NCBI GenBank assembly: GCA_002428685.1
Contig: DIXL01000074.1
Span: 1 to 64,000 of the forward strand
DNA: 64,000 nt
Direction of reading: 5' to 3'
Source of the DNA: Cloacimonetes bacterium UBA6081
GTDB lineage: Bacteria > Cloacimonadota > Cloacimonadia > Cloacimonadales > Cloacimonadaceae
Each line of letters opens with the position of its first letter. Position 1 is the first letter of the stretch. Below the pieces are notes generated by a model. The model did not search any database, was not told the DNA's origin, and saw only the letters and a program-made list of their open reading frames with translations. The translations under genes and the position numbers were made by a program. Positions 34,976 to 41,792 of this stretch are shown in pieces.

Positions 34976-35122
34976 TTACTTACCTTTTCGTATGGTCTCT
35001 ACCTTCTTATCACTACGGGTTTTTCTTCCATCTGGATTCCTGAGAGCTGGTTTTTCCTTCTTAGTGTCGAGTCTTTTCTCTACAGCTTTTACTGTAGCAT
35101 CACTGCGAATCTTTCGTGCCAT
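34976..35122 (-). CDS. Reversed 48-aa basic moron protein
   Basis: The sequence encodes a 48-aa, lysine/arginine-rich protein beginning MARKIRSDATVKAVEKR and ending ETIRKGK. AGGAGG lies 5 nt upstream of the ATG (35128-35133). A strong promoter with TTGACA (35174-35179) and a TATACT box (minus strand) lies before it. The chain holds two similar parts, RKIRSDATVKAVEKR and RKTRSDKKVETIRK. It faces against the tail genes on both sides, has its own promoter, and so looks like a lysogenic-conversion moron. Function unknown; nucleic-acid binding is possible. Confidence 0.75.
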   Translation of the reverse strand: MARKIRSDATVKAVEKRLDTKKEKPALRNPDGRKTRSDKKVETIRKGK

Positions 35123-35152
35123 CGTGGCCTCCTATTAAGTTGCTTTGTATTA

Positions 35153-35179
35153 AGTATATGAACACAGTTAATTTGTCAA
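35153..35179 (-). promoter_or_regulatory. Promoter of the moron gene
   Basis: On the minus strand TTGACA (35174-35179) is followed by TATACT after 15 bp (35153-35158), or by TACTTA with a 17-bp spacer. It lies 8 bp before the tape measure ATG and reads away from it. Confidence 0.65.
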
Positions 35180-35186
35180 TCTCAAA

Positions 35187-38162
35187 ATGCCAGACCTAAC
35201 CTTTAAACTCGTCCTCGTCACCAATGATGCCAGTCTCAAGCTTGCCGAAATCAAGCAGGAGGCGGAGTCCGCCCAGTCTGCAGTGGAGAAACCTGCTGCG
35301 GTTAAGATAACTGCGGAACAGGCTCTGGCTACCATTCGTGACGTCAAGATCGCAGTCGATGGTGTGATCCAAGTGATAGGTGGGCTGGTGCGTTCCATGA
35401 ATAGTCTGTTGGATGCTTCACTTGGTCAGCGGCAGGCCATGACCCTGGCTTCTGTTGCCTTTGGCGATGCAGCCAGTGAGATGGGGAATTTCGCATCCTC
35501 GATGCAACAGGTCACCAACTTCGAAGATGATAAAATGCTGTCACTCATGGCTAAGCTGTCCCAGACTTTCAAGCTCAACAAGGATGAGATTCAACAGCTT
35601 GTGCCGGTACTACTGGACTTCACAGAAGCTAACAAAGCCACCGGGATGAGCGTGGAGTCTGCCTTTGATCTGATGGGAAGAGCCTTGAATGGGCATACCG
35701 AGATGTTGGGTCGCTATGGCATTGAACTGGATGATACCCGTCTCAAGACCGAAGGGGTATCCTATCTGGTCGAAAAGCTTGGAGAGGACTATGGCGGCAC
35801 TGCCACCGCCCTGGCTGATCTCAGGCTGCAGAATGCCAATGCCTGGGGAGATATCCAGGAGACAGTGGGTGATATGCTCACCACTCTGATCAACCCTTTA
35901 CTCAAAGGCTTGAAGCTGCTCATGGATGCCTATAACAGCCTGTCCCCGGTGATGAAGGGCTTCGTAGCCGGTATCGTGATCGCCATCCCCATTATCGGGG
36001 CGGTAACCACAGCGGTAACAGCCCTGACGGCAGCTTATCATGCTCTGCAGGTAGCCATGAACCCGGTAGCGGGGATCATCGGTATAGCTGTGGGGGCATT
36101 GTCTGCCTTGGGCTTTGGACTAGCTGCGGCATCGACTAAGACTGATGCTGTTACAGTTGCTCAGAGAAGCATGAAGGACGAGATCAAGGATGCTGAGCGT
36201 CAAGTATCGGTGGAAGCCGAGAAATTCAGTTTACTTGCTTCCCGGTTACTGGAATTGCGATCTGCTACTTCCTTAACTGCCACAGACAAGCGGGAGATGA
36301 AGAACGTCATCAAGTCTTTGAATGACAACTACTCGGAATATCTTGGCAATATCAACTTGGAGACAGCCGCCTACAATAACCTGGCAACCGCCCTGCGAGC
36401 GGCTTCCGAAGCACTGGTGCAGAAGAAGATCTCCGAGATCTATGGTGAGAGATACAATGCTCAGGTCCAGAGGGTAGCTGAACTGCAGATCGAACTGGAT
36501 GAGAAGCGAGCCGAATACACTGCTGCCAATAACAGAATTAACCAGTTGAAGGCTTCTGTTGACTGGGAGTTCCTCACCAGTGATCGCAACGCTATGGGCT
36601 TCAATCCTGCATCCTACTTTGGTAATGATGGAGAATGGCTCAAGTTAGAGAGGACGATCAACTCGTTCGGTGCTTTATCGGGACGGTTGCAGGCCGCTAA
36701 ATACGATCTCCAAGCTCTGGGTGATGCCTATCGCAAAGCCATGTTAGAAGTGCCTGATCTCACCTTTGATAATGGAGGGGGAGGCGGCAGTACTCCCGCT
36801 CCGGCACCCAGTCCGGCGGCTTCGGAAGCAGAATCCAGACGTAAGGAAGCCTTACGCTTGATGGAAGAACTTGCCCGATTAAGGCAAACAGAGACCGCTC
36901 GCATCGAAGCCGAATACCAGAGAAGGTTGGCTCTGATCAGGGAGTTCACTCAGGATGGCAGTGAAGCCGAACGTCAGGCCATCGAGAACCTGGATGCCTG
37001 GAAGACCCAACAGGATAATGAGCTTACTACCAAAGAGAAGGATGCCTACCAAGCCAGATATAAGGCTGAGATCGATTACTTCTCTAATCTTGAGAACTTG
37101 GGAGTCAACTCCTATGACGCTCTCAAGGCCAGCATGGAAGAGTATTATGCTTGGGCTCAACAGAATCTTCCGGAAAAGGAGCAGCAGCTTATCCAGGCTC
37201 AGATTGCCGAGGCCAATGACCGCAATGCCAAACTGCTCCAGGAACGTCAGGATGAAGAGAAAGCCAAACTGCAGGAACTGCAGGATATCCGGGACGAGTT
37301 CTATTCTCGTGATCTCGATAACATCGGTGACAGCTACAGCAAGCAGCTTCTGGAAGTGGATAAGTACTATGAGAAGATGAAAGCCAAACTCCTGGAAGCG
37401 GGCTATACTGAAGTGGAGATCGAACGGCAGAAGCAAGAGACTCTGAACACACTCAGAACGAACCATCAGCTTCAGGTAGCAAGTGGCATCTCCAAGATCT
37501 TCGGTGATCTTGCCTCTGCCCAGGATAAGGATACTGAGCGTGGCTTCAAGCTCTGGAAAGCCTCGGCTATGGCTCAGGGCTATGTGGATACCTTCTCTGC
37601 CGCCATCGGAGCCTATAAGTCAATGGTGGGCATTCCCGTAGTCGGACCCGGGCTGGCAGTAGCTGCTGCAGCGGCTGCGATGGCAGCCGGAATAGCCAAC
37701 ATCGCCCGGATCAGTGCAACCAAGTTTGAGAAAAAAGCTACTGGTGGACTTCTAACCGGACCTTCCCATAATCAGGGAGGCATCCTGATCGAGGCAGAAG
37801 GTGATGAATACGTCACTGCCAAGGATCGAGTCAAAGCCCTGGGCAGGAACCTCTTTGACTTCCTCAACTTCGCACCTTTGAATCAGGTGAAGCTTGCCTT
37901 TGCATCGATGCCTGTTCCCTCAGTGCCTATTCCAAGTAACGTGGGCGAATCTTATGCCGCTGGTGGCGCTATCTCTTCCGGAGGCGGTATGAATACCCTG
38001 ATCGACCTGATTGCCGCACTGAAAGACGAGATTGTTTCACTCAAGCAAACTGTGATGGACTCCAAGCCCATCATCGAGGTCAATGTAGATCCTCTTTCCA
38101 ATGATCCGGTTAAGGTCTCTGAGATAGCCGATACCGGCAAGATGATCAGGAGTGAGATCTGA
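35187..38162 (+). CDS. Tail tape measure protein
   Basis: This encodes 991 aa. An N-terminal coiled region (LAEIKQEAESAQSAVEK) is followed by TMP-like repeats and a hydrophobic segment (about residues 255-310: KGFVAGIVIAIPIIGAV, MNPVAGIIGIAVGALSALGF). A long charged coiled coil spans residues about 550-770, and a glycine/alanine-rich patch follows (AVAAAAAAMAAGIANIARI). The length would set a tail of roughly 150 nm at 0.15 nm per residue. There is no clear Shine-Dalgarno at ATG 35187, so translation may depend on coupling or on a different start. The last codon overlaps the next gene by 1 nt. Confidence 0.85.
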   Translation: MPDLTFKLVLVTNDASLKLAEIKQEAESAQSAVEKPAAVKITAEQALATIRDVKIAVDGVIQVIGGLVRSMNSLLDASLGQRQAMTLASVAFGDAASEMGNFASSMQQVTNFEDDKMLSLMAKLSQTFKLNKDEIQQLVPVLLDFTEANKATGMSVESAFDLMGRALNGHTEMLGRYGIELDDTRLKTEGVSYLVEKLGEDYGGTATALADLRLQNANAWGDIQETVGDMLTTLINPLLKGLKLLMDAYNSLSPVMKGFVAGIVIAIPIIGAVTTAVTALTAAYHALQVAMNPVAGIIGIAVGALSALGFGLAAASTKTDAVTVAQRSMKDEIKDAERQVSVEAEKFSLLASRLLELRSATSLTATDKREMKNVIKSLNDNYSEYLGNINLETAAYNNLATALRAASEALVQKKISEIYGERYNAQVQRVAELQIELDEKRAEYTAANNRINQLKASVDWEFLTSDRNAMGFNPASYFGNDGEWLKLERTINSFGALSGRLQAAKYDLQALGDAYRKAMLEVPDLTFDNGGGGGSTPAPAPSPAASEAESRRKEALRLMEELARLRQTETARIEAEYQRRLALIREFTQDGSEAERQAIENLDAWKTQQDNELTTKEKDAYQARYKAEIDYFSNLENLGVNSYDALKASMEEYYAWAQQNLPEKEQQLIQAQIAEANDRNAKLLQERQDEEKAKLQELQDIRDEFYSRDLDNIGDSYSKQLLEVDKYYEKMKAKLLEAGYTEVEIERQKQETLNTLRTNHQLQVASGISKIFGDLASAQDKDTERGFKLWKASAMAQGYVDTFSAAIGAYKSMVGIPVVGPGLAVAAAAAAMAAGIANIARISATKFEKKATGGLLTGPSHNQGGILIEAEGDEYVTAKDRVKALGRNLFDFLNFAPLNQVKLAFASMPVPSVPIPSNVGESYAAGGAISSGGGMNTLIDLIAALKDEIVSLKQTVMDSKPIIEVNVDPLSNDPVKVSEIADTGKMIRSEI

Positions 38163-39649
38163 TGCCTAACCTCTTCAAGATCGACTTCATACAAGGCAAG
38201 ACCGATGCTCCAGATTATAACCAGATCAAGCACAGCCTGATTGATACCGCTACCAATAGAGCTATCATCAGCCTGAGCATCTCAGCCGATAAGCTGCAGT
38301 CGGTCTCGAACTATACTCGAGAACCCAAGCGACTTGTCTTCGAGTGCTTTCCCACTGCCTGGATACAGGACAACATCCTCTCCGGTTCAAACGAGCATGA
38401 GCGCTACATCTCCCACTTTGAGGTCAAAGTCTATCGGGATAGCATCCTGTTCTTCTCCGGCATTATCGATACCTCGCAGCTATCCTTTGACGTATCCTCC
38501 GGCATCCTCAAGATCACCTGCTACGATAAGATCAAGCTGCTCTCTTTGTTCTCTGATCTCACACACTACTATTCGCTTACCTCTGGTTACCTGCCGATCT
38601 GGATACTGGGCTACTTCATTCAGGACATCGAGCAGAGGATACCCATCAACATCCCCTATAGTAACCAGTTCAACTTGCCGACCTTGAACATTAGTTCAGG
38701 CAATGCTCTGACTATCGCCCACATTGACTTCGATGATCTGGTTCAGTTTCCCAACCCCACCGGAGGCTGGACTTACAGCTATGACAACTCAGGATGGCCG
38801 GGTCCTTTCTGGGGTTATTTGATCGATACGATAGCCAATCGCATGAGCTTCGTCTTTGCCTATAAGAAGGTAATCAAGGCTACCTATCCCAGTCCTGCTA
38901 CTACAAGGTATCAAGGCCGTTACCGTGGTCGTATATACAAGTTCTTCAACAACATCTGCCCGGTAGTGATCGAGTATGAAGAGAAGACCGATTGGGTGGA
39001 AGACCTGGCTTCTTTGGCTAATGCTCATAACGAGTTCATTGGCTTCTACCTGGAGAACGGCATCTCCGAGACAACCCTCTATAATAGCCTGGTCTCAGTG
39101 GGCTCTATCGATGGTCGCAGCTATGGTAGCAGTCAATACGTGAACCACTGGATCGAAGCTCACTTTCATGGCAATCTCTTCCCGGCCAAGCTGTTCCCGG
39201 GCAAAGCCTATGAGAACTACACTGATGAGCAGACCGATAACATCAAAGCCCTGCAGGCTATGCTCATGCTCTATAATGCCACCATATACACCAATCCAGC
39301 AGGACAGATCATCCTCAAGAACAAGGATGCCTATGCCAGTGCCGTCATAGACATAGATGCTGATGACGTGGTCGACTTCGTTACCAATCGGGGCAATCCT
39401 GAGAAACCTCAGATAAGCTCACTGGATATCCTGGCAGGGGACACCACTCAACTCCAGAGCTTAATCAAAGACTATCTGATCGACTTTCATGATTCCAAGT
39501 GGAGTTGTGATACTACCATTGATAGTCTCTCTAAATACAACCTCACTCTTCAGTCCAAGATACGCATCCAGAATCAGATCTATGCCATAACCGAACTGGA
39601 GCGCAACTACATAGATGATGAATACAAGGTGAAGGCATGGCTATTATAA
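38162..39649 (+). CDS. Distal tail / baseplate hub-like protein
   Basis: This encodes 495 aa. The N-terminus (LFKIDFIQGKTDAPDYNQIKHS) and a beta-rich layout with FEVKVYRDSILFFSGIIDTSQL look like a distal tail protein or minor tail hub, in the expected order after the tape measure. The sequence has no recognised enzymatic motif. It overlaps the next gene by 13 nt. Confidence 0.55.
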   Translation: MPNLFKIDFIQGKTDAPDYNQIKHSLIDTATNRAIISLSISADKLQSVSNYTREPKRLVFECFPTAWIQDNILSGSNEHERYISHFEVKVYRDSILFFSGIIDTSQLSFDVSSGILKITCYDKIKLLSLFSDLTHYYSLTSGYLPIWILGYFIQDIEQRIPINIPYSNQFNLPTLNISSGNALTIAHIDFDDLVQFPNPTGGWTYSYDNSGWPGPFWGYLIDTIANRMSFVFAYKKVIKATYPSPATTRYQGRYRGRIYKFFNNICPVVIEYEEKTDWVEDLASLANAHNEFIGFYLENGISETTLYNSLVSVGSIDGRSYGSSQYVNHWIEAHFHGNLFPAKLFPGKAYENYTDEQTDNIKALQAMLMLYNATIYTNPAGQIILKNKDAYASAVIDIDADDVVDFVTNRGNPEKPQISSLDILAGDTTQLQSLIKDYLIDFHDSKWSCDTTIDSLSKYNLTLQSKIRIQNQIYAITELERNYIDDEYKVKAWLL

Positions 39650-40092
39650 AGGGCTTCAAGCTTATCCGTTGGGCTGATGACGGCATCTATTACTTCTTCT
39701 GTCCCAATGGGCAGATCGAATACATCCCCAATCAGAAGTATCGCATCGAGAAGAAGAACGCTTACGATCCTACCATCATCCATAGAAGGGAAGTCTATCG
39801 GGAGGACTCCTTTGATCTGGAAGCGGTGCTTGAGCCATCCGAGTACTATAGCCTGATGAGTTTCCTCCTCAGTCCCGGCAGGCTCTATCTGGAATATACA
39901 GCCTATAACACAATCAATAGCCAGTTCCCGGTTACAATAGCTCAGCTGCCTAAGTGTCCGGACGATCTGCATGAGTATACTACCAAGGTCAAGTTCAGTC
40001 TGGAATCGAGATACATCGGCTCTCCCGGCTACATCGACTTCGGCATCATAATTATCACCGACTTTGACGAGACGGTGATCGGTCAAACCTAA
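39637..40092 (+). CDS. Tail protein, unknown
   Basis: This encodes 151 aa. It starts MAIIKGFKLIRWADDGIYYFF and contains further beta strands (GRLYLEYTAYNTINSQFPVTIAQL). It is most likely a minor tail component from its position between hub and fibre genes. No family is recognised. Confidence 0.5.
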   Translation: MAIIKGFKLIRWADDGIYYFFCPNGQIEYIPNQKYRIEKKNAYDPTIIHRREVYREDSFDLEAVLEPSEYYSLMSFLLSPGRLYLEYTAYNTINSQFPVTIAQLPKCPDDLHEYTTKVKFSLESRYIGSPGYIDFGIIIITDFDETVIGQT

Positions 40093-40113
40093 GAAACCAC
40101 TACAGGAGCATAC

Positions 40114-40770
40114 ATGTACAAGTTCGCCATTGGCTATTATACAATGGAAGGCACAGAACGAAAGCCTCAATCGGGAGTGGATATCCGACTTCTCAGGCCC
40201 GGTCAATCCTGGGCAGAAGGCAAGCATCTGATCGAGACAACTCCCAACTCAGGATACTATGAGATCGGGATCGAAGATGAAGCCGACTGTGGTTTCTATG
40301 AGATCTGGGACAACGTAGGCAATACTCAAGGCCAGTTCAGTGGTAAGACCTGCACGATCGGGAAACTCGATGCCCGGGGACTGCAAAACGACTGTATCTA
40401 TGGCAATCACATCTTGGATGGAGTGGTAACTGGAAGCAAGATAGCCAATGAAGCCATTGGCACAGAACACCTGCAAAATGGCCTATTATCACTATCCAAA
40501 CTGCAATACGAGATTCAAGATCAGGATAAGGGAGTAGGAGACAACAGTCAAGCAAGCCCTGCAAAACTGACTGAAGATAAGATCATCACCCACACTCTGG
40601 ATAAGGAGTATCAGGAGCTTCCGCATATCATCCTAACCAACCAGTGCGATGCCTTCCTCTACATAGCCGATACCAAGATCGAAGGGAACCTGGTGACAAT
40701 CATGATCGGGATCAGCCAGGTCTATACCGCCATTGATCCGTTCTATAAGCTGATTGCCCTAGCTAAATGA
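40114..40770 (+). CDS. Tail fibre or receptor-binding-like protein
   Basis: This encodes 218 aa. The N-terminal domain (KFAIGYYTMEGTERKPQSGVDIRLLRPGQ) looks like a fibre attachment Ig-type domain. The central part, ILDGVVTGSKIANEAIGTEHL then LSLSKLQYE, has a short period typical of a trimeric beta-helix or coiled shaft. A C-terminal beta domain follows. It is the last rightward structural gene and is a good candidate for host recognition. No chaperone or invertase cassette is visible. Confidence 0.55.
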   Translation: MYKFAIGYYTMEGTERKPQSGVDIRLLRPGQSWAEGKHLIETTPNSGYYEIGIEDEADCGFYEIWDNVGNTQGQFSGKTCTIGKLDARGLQNDCIYGNHILDGVVTGSKIANEAIGTEHLQNGLLSLSKLQYEIQDQDKGVGDNSQASPAKLTEDKIITHTLDKEYQELPHIILTNQCDAFLYIADTKIEGNLVTIMIGISQVYTAIDPFYKLIALAK

Positions 40771-40783
40771 TGCCCAAGAGAGA

Positions 40784-40802
40784 AACCCGGTAGAACCGGG
40801 TT
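40784..40802. repeat. Perfect 8-bp hairpin between convergent phage genes
   Basis: AACCCGGT (40784-40791) and ACCGGGTT (40795-40802) with a 3-nt loop. No T run follows in either direction, so it may be a weak or factor-assisted bidirectional terminator. Confidence 0.55.
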
Positions 40803-40824
40803 AATGTTAATCGTTAACGATCCG

Positions 40825-41154
40825 CTACTTCTTTTCAAGCCGGCAGATTAGTTCCGCCATCAAGTTGATCATTTCCTTGTAGTCACCGCATTCCCAAGCA
40901 TCGTCTGCTCTGGTTTTGATCTCTTCCACCGTCATCTTCTCCGACTGCAGCCATGGGCCTCGGAACTGATTCCACCAGCTCTTGTAGTGAAACTCGTTAG
41001 CGTATGGATCATCCTGGGATGCTTGATTGGCTTCGATAATCTCTTCAATTGGCTGCTCTGAGCCATCGTCATGCACCAGAACTATCTGGCTGCCTGATTT
41101 TACCATCTCCTCCAGAGTTGCCTGCTCCTTGCGATTCTTGTTTTGCTTGGTCAT
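40825..41154 (-). CDS. Reversed accessory phage protein near the right end
   Basis: This encodes 109 aa. I chose ATG 41154 because GAAGGAGATCAAG precedes it; the frame is open upstream to 41289. The sequence is acidic with a basic N-terminus (MTKQNKNRKEQATLEEMVKSG) and contains YANEFHYKSWWNQFRGPW. It lies in the segment where Mu carries mom/com, but has no similarity I can see. It faces against the tail operon and may be expressed in the lysogen. Confidence 0.6.
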   Translation of the reverse strand: MTKQNKNRKEQATLEEMVKSGSQIVLVHDDGSEQPIEEIIEANQASQDDPYANEFHYKSWWNQFRGPWLQSEKMTVEEIKTRADDAWECGDYKEMINLMAELICRLEKK

Positions 41155-41270
41155 CTTGATCTCCTTCTCGGTTACCCGACTGCTTAATATGGTTGCTACA
41201 AAGCACCCCTCGCACAGGTGGTCATGTCCTTTCCGCTCAATATGATAAGAAAGATCGAGGATATTCATGC

Positions 41271-41299
41271 TTGACATGGAGACATCCAATTCCGATTAT
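41271..41299 (+). promoter_or_regulatory. Promoter-like element near the right end
   Basis: TTGACA (41271-41276), a 17-bp spacer and GATTAT (41294-41299) read rightward. No ORF follows, but a strong terminator stands 40 bp further on. Confidence 0.5.
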
Positions 41300-41305
41300 G
41301 TCCCC

Positions 41306-41376
41306 AGCCTACAGACCCTACATAGAATGCCCTCCGAGACGTGGGAACACCGCCCGGTGTCTCCCACGTTTTTTGC
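41306..41376 (+). ncRNA. Candidate small RNA at the prophage right end
   Basis: A promoter-like element (41271-41299) and an intrinsic terminator (41339-41376) enclose about 70 nt with no credible reading frame. The RNA would begin near 41306 and end in the terminator hairpin. It would be divergent from the reversed gene at 40825-41154. No family resemblance is recognised. Confidence 0.35.
41339..41376 (+). terminator. Intrinsic terminator near the right end
   Basis: ACGTGGGA (41339-41346) pairs with TCCCACGT (41362-41369), an inner CACC/GGTG extends the stem, and a T run follows. Confidence 0.8.
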
Positions 41377-41425
41377 GTAGGTTTTATCGAGAATTATTCT
41401 GTTCAGGTGGAATGCTATTGATCGA

Positions 41426-41620
41426 TTTGCAAAAACGGTGATCAGATTTGCAGAAATGGTGATCAGAATCATTTGCAAAAACGGTGATCAAATTTGCAGA
41501 AACGGTGATCAGAATCATTTGCAAAAACGGTGATCAGATTTGCAGAAACGGTGATCAGAATCAGCCCCAAAAATGCCATTTGCAATTTTCAGTGATCAGA
41601 TTTGCAGTTTTCAGTGATCA
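41426..41620 (-). repeat. Right-end array of eight transposase-site-like repeats
   Basis: Six 19-bp copies TTTGCARAAAYGGTGATCA start at 41426, 41447, 41472, 41493, 41518 and 41539, alternating A and G at the seventh base. Two 20-bp variants containing TTTTCAGTGATCA lie at 41579 and 41601. The first six are three tandem 46-bp units (21- plus 25-bp steps). All eight contain GATC. The last is the terminal site R1. Orientation is inverted relative to L1 and L2, as expected for transposon ends. Mu itself has only three sites per end. Confidence 0.88.
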
Positions 41621-41626
41621 AATACA

Positions 41627-41631
41627 AGCAT
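41627..41631. repeat. Target-site duplication, right copy (AGCAT)
   Basis: AGCAT immediately follows the TACA terminus of the prophage and matches the left copy exactly. Confidence 0.88.
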
Positions 41632-41671
41632 GCTGTCCTTGAAAAAAGATGATAGGTGTAGCATTTTTTGC

Positions 41672-41700
41672 TTGACATATTATTAACGAATTTGCATACT
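41672..41700 (+). promoter_or_regulatory. Host promoter right of the prophage
   Basis: TTGACA (41672-41677), a 17-bp spacer and CATACT (41695-41700) form a good sigma70-type promoter for the secreted protein gene at 41793. It lies 41 bp outside the right duplication, so the insertion left it intact. Confidence 0.75.
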
Positions 41701-41792
41701 GTAAAAGTGTTAATGTTAGTGCCCTTAGACCTTAGGGATGTATATATTAACCAAATGTTTAGATGTTTAGGAAACTATTTAAAGGAGTTATG

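Larger units (their letters stand above)
7632..41626. mobile_element. Mu-like transposable siphoprophage, 33,995 bp
   Basis: Both ends are defined by sequence. The element begins 5'-TGTA at 7632 and ends TACA-3' at 41626, and AGCAT flanks it on each side (7627-7631 and 41627-41631). A 5-bp duplication and TG/CA ends are what MuA-type DDE transposases make. The terminal 27 bp of the left end and the reverse complement of the right end agree at 19/27 positions without gaps, including CTGCAAAT. Inside are a leftward repressor, MuA- and MuB-type genes, GemA, terminase, head, a tail-tube and tape-measure set and lysis genes. I see no sheath or contractile baseplate genes, so the virion should be siphovirus-like, as in B3/D3112-type transposable phages. 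Every gene looks open and full length, so the prophage may be functional. Confidence 0.92.

Noticed and set aside
40784..40802. Intrinsic terminator at the perfect 8-bp hairpin
   Set aside because: No T run on either strand, so it is listed as a hairpin only.
41155..41289. N-terminal extension of the reversed gene containing HDHLCEGC
   Set aside because: The internal ATG at 41154 has a far better RBS. The extension overlaps the promoter-like element and would be unusual for a phage accessory gene.
41426..41557. CRISPR-like regular repeats at the right end
   Set aside because: Repeats are 19 bp with 2- to 6-bp gaps and no unique spacers. They match the left prophage end in inverted orientation, so they are transposase sites.
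7764..41620. Alternative prophage boundary at the outer TGATCA of L2 and R1
   Set aside because: Flanks TTTTT and AATAC do not match. The TGTA/TACA boundary gives a perfect AGCAT duplication and aligned termini.
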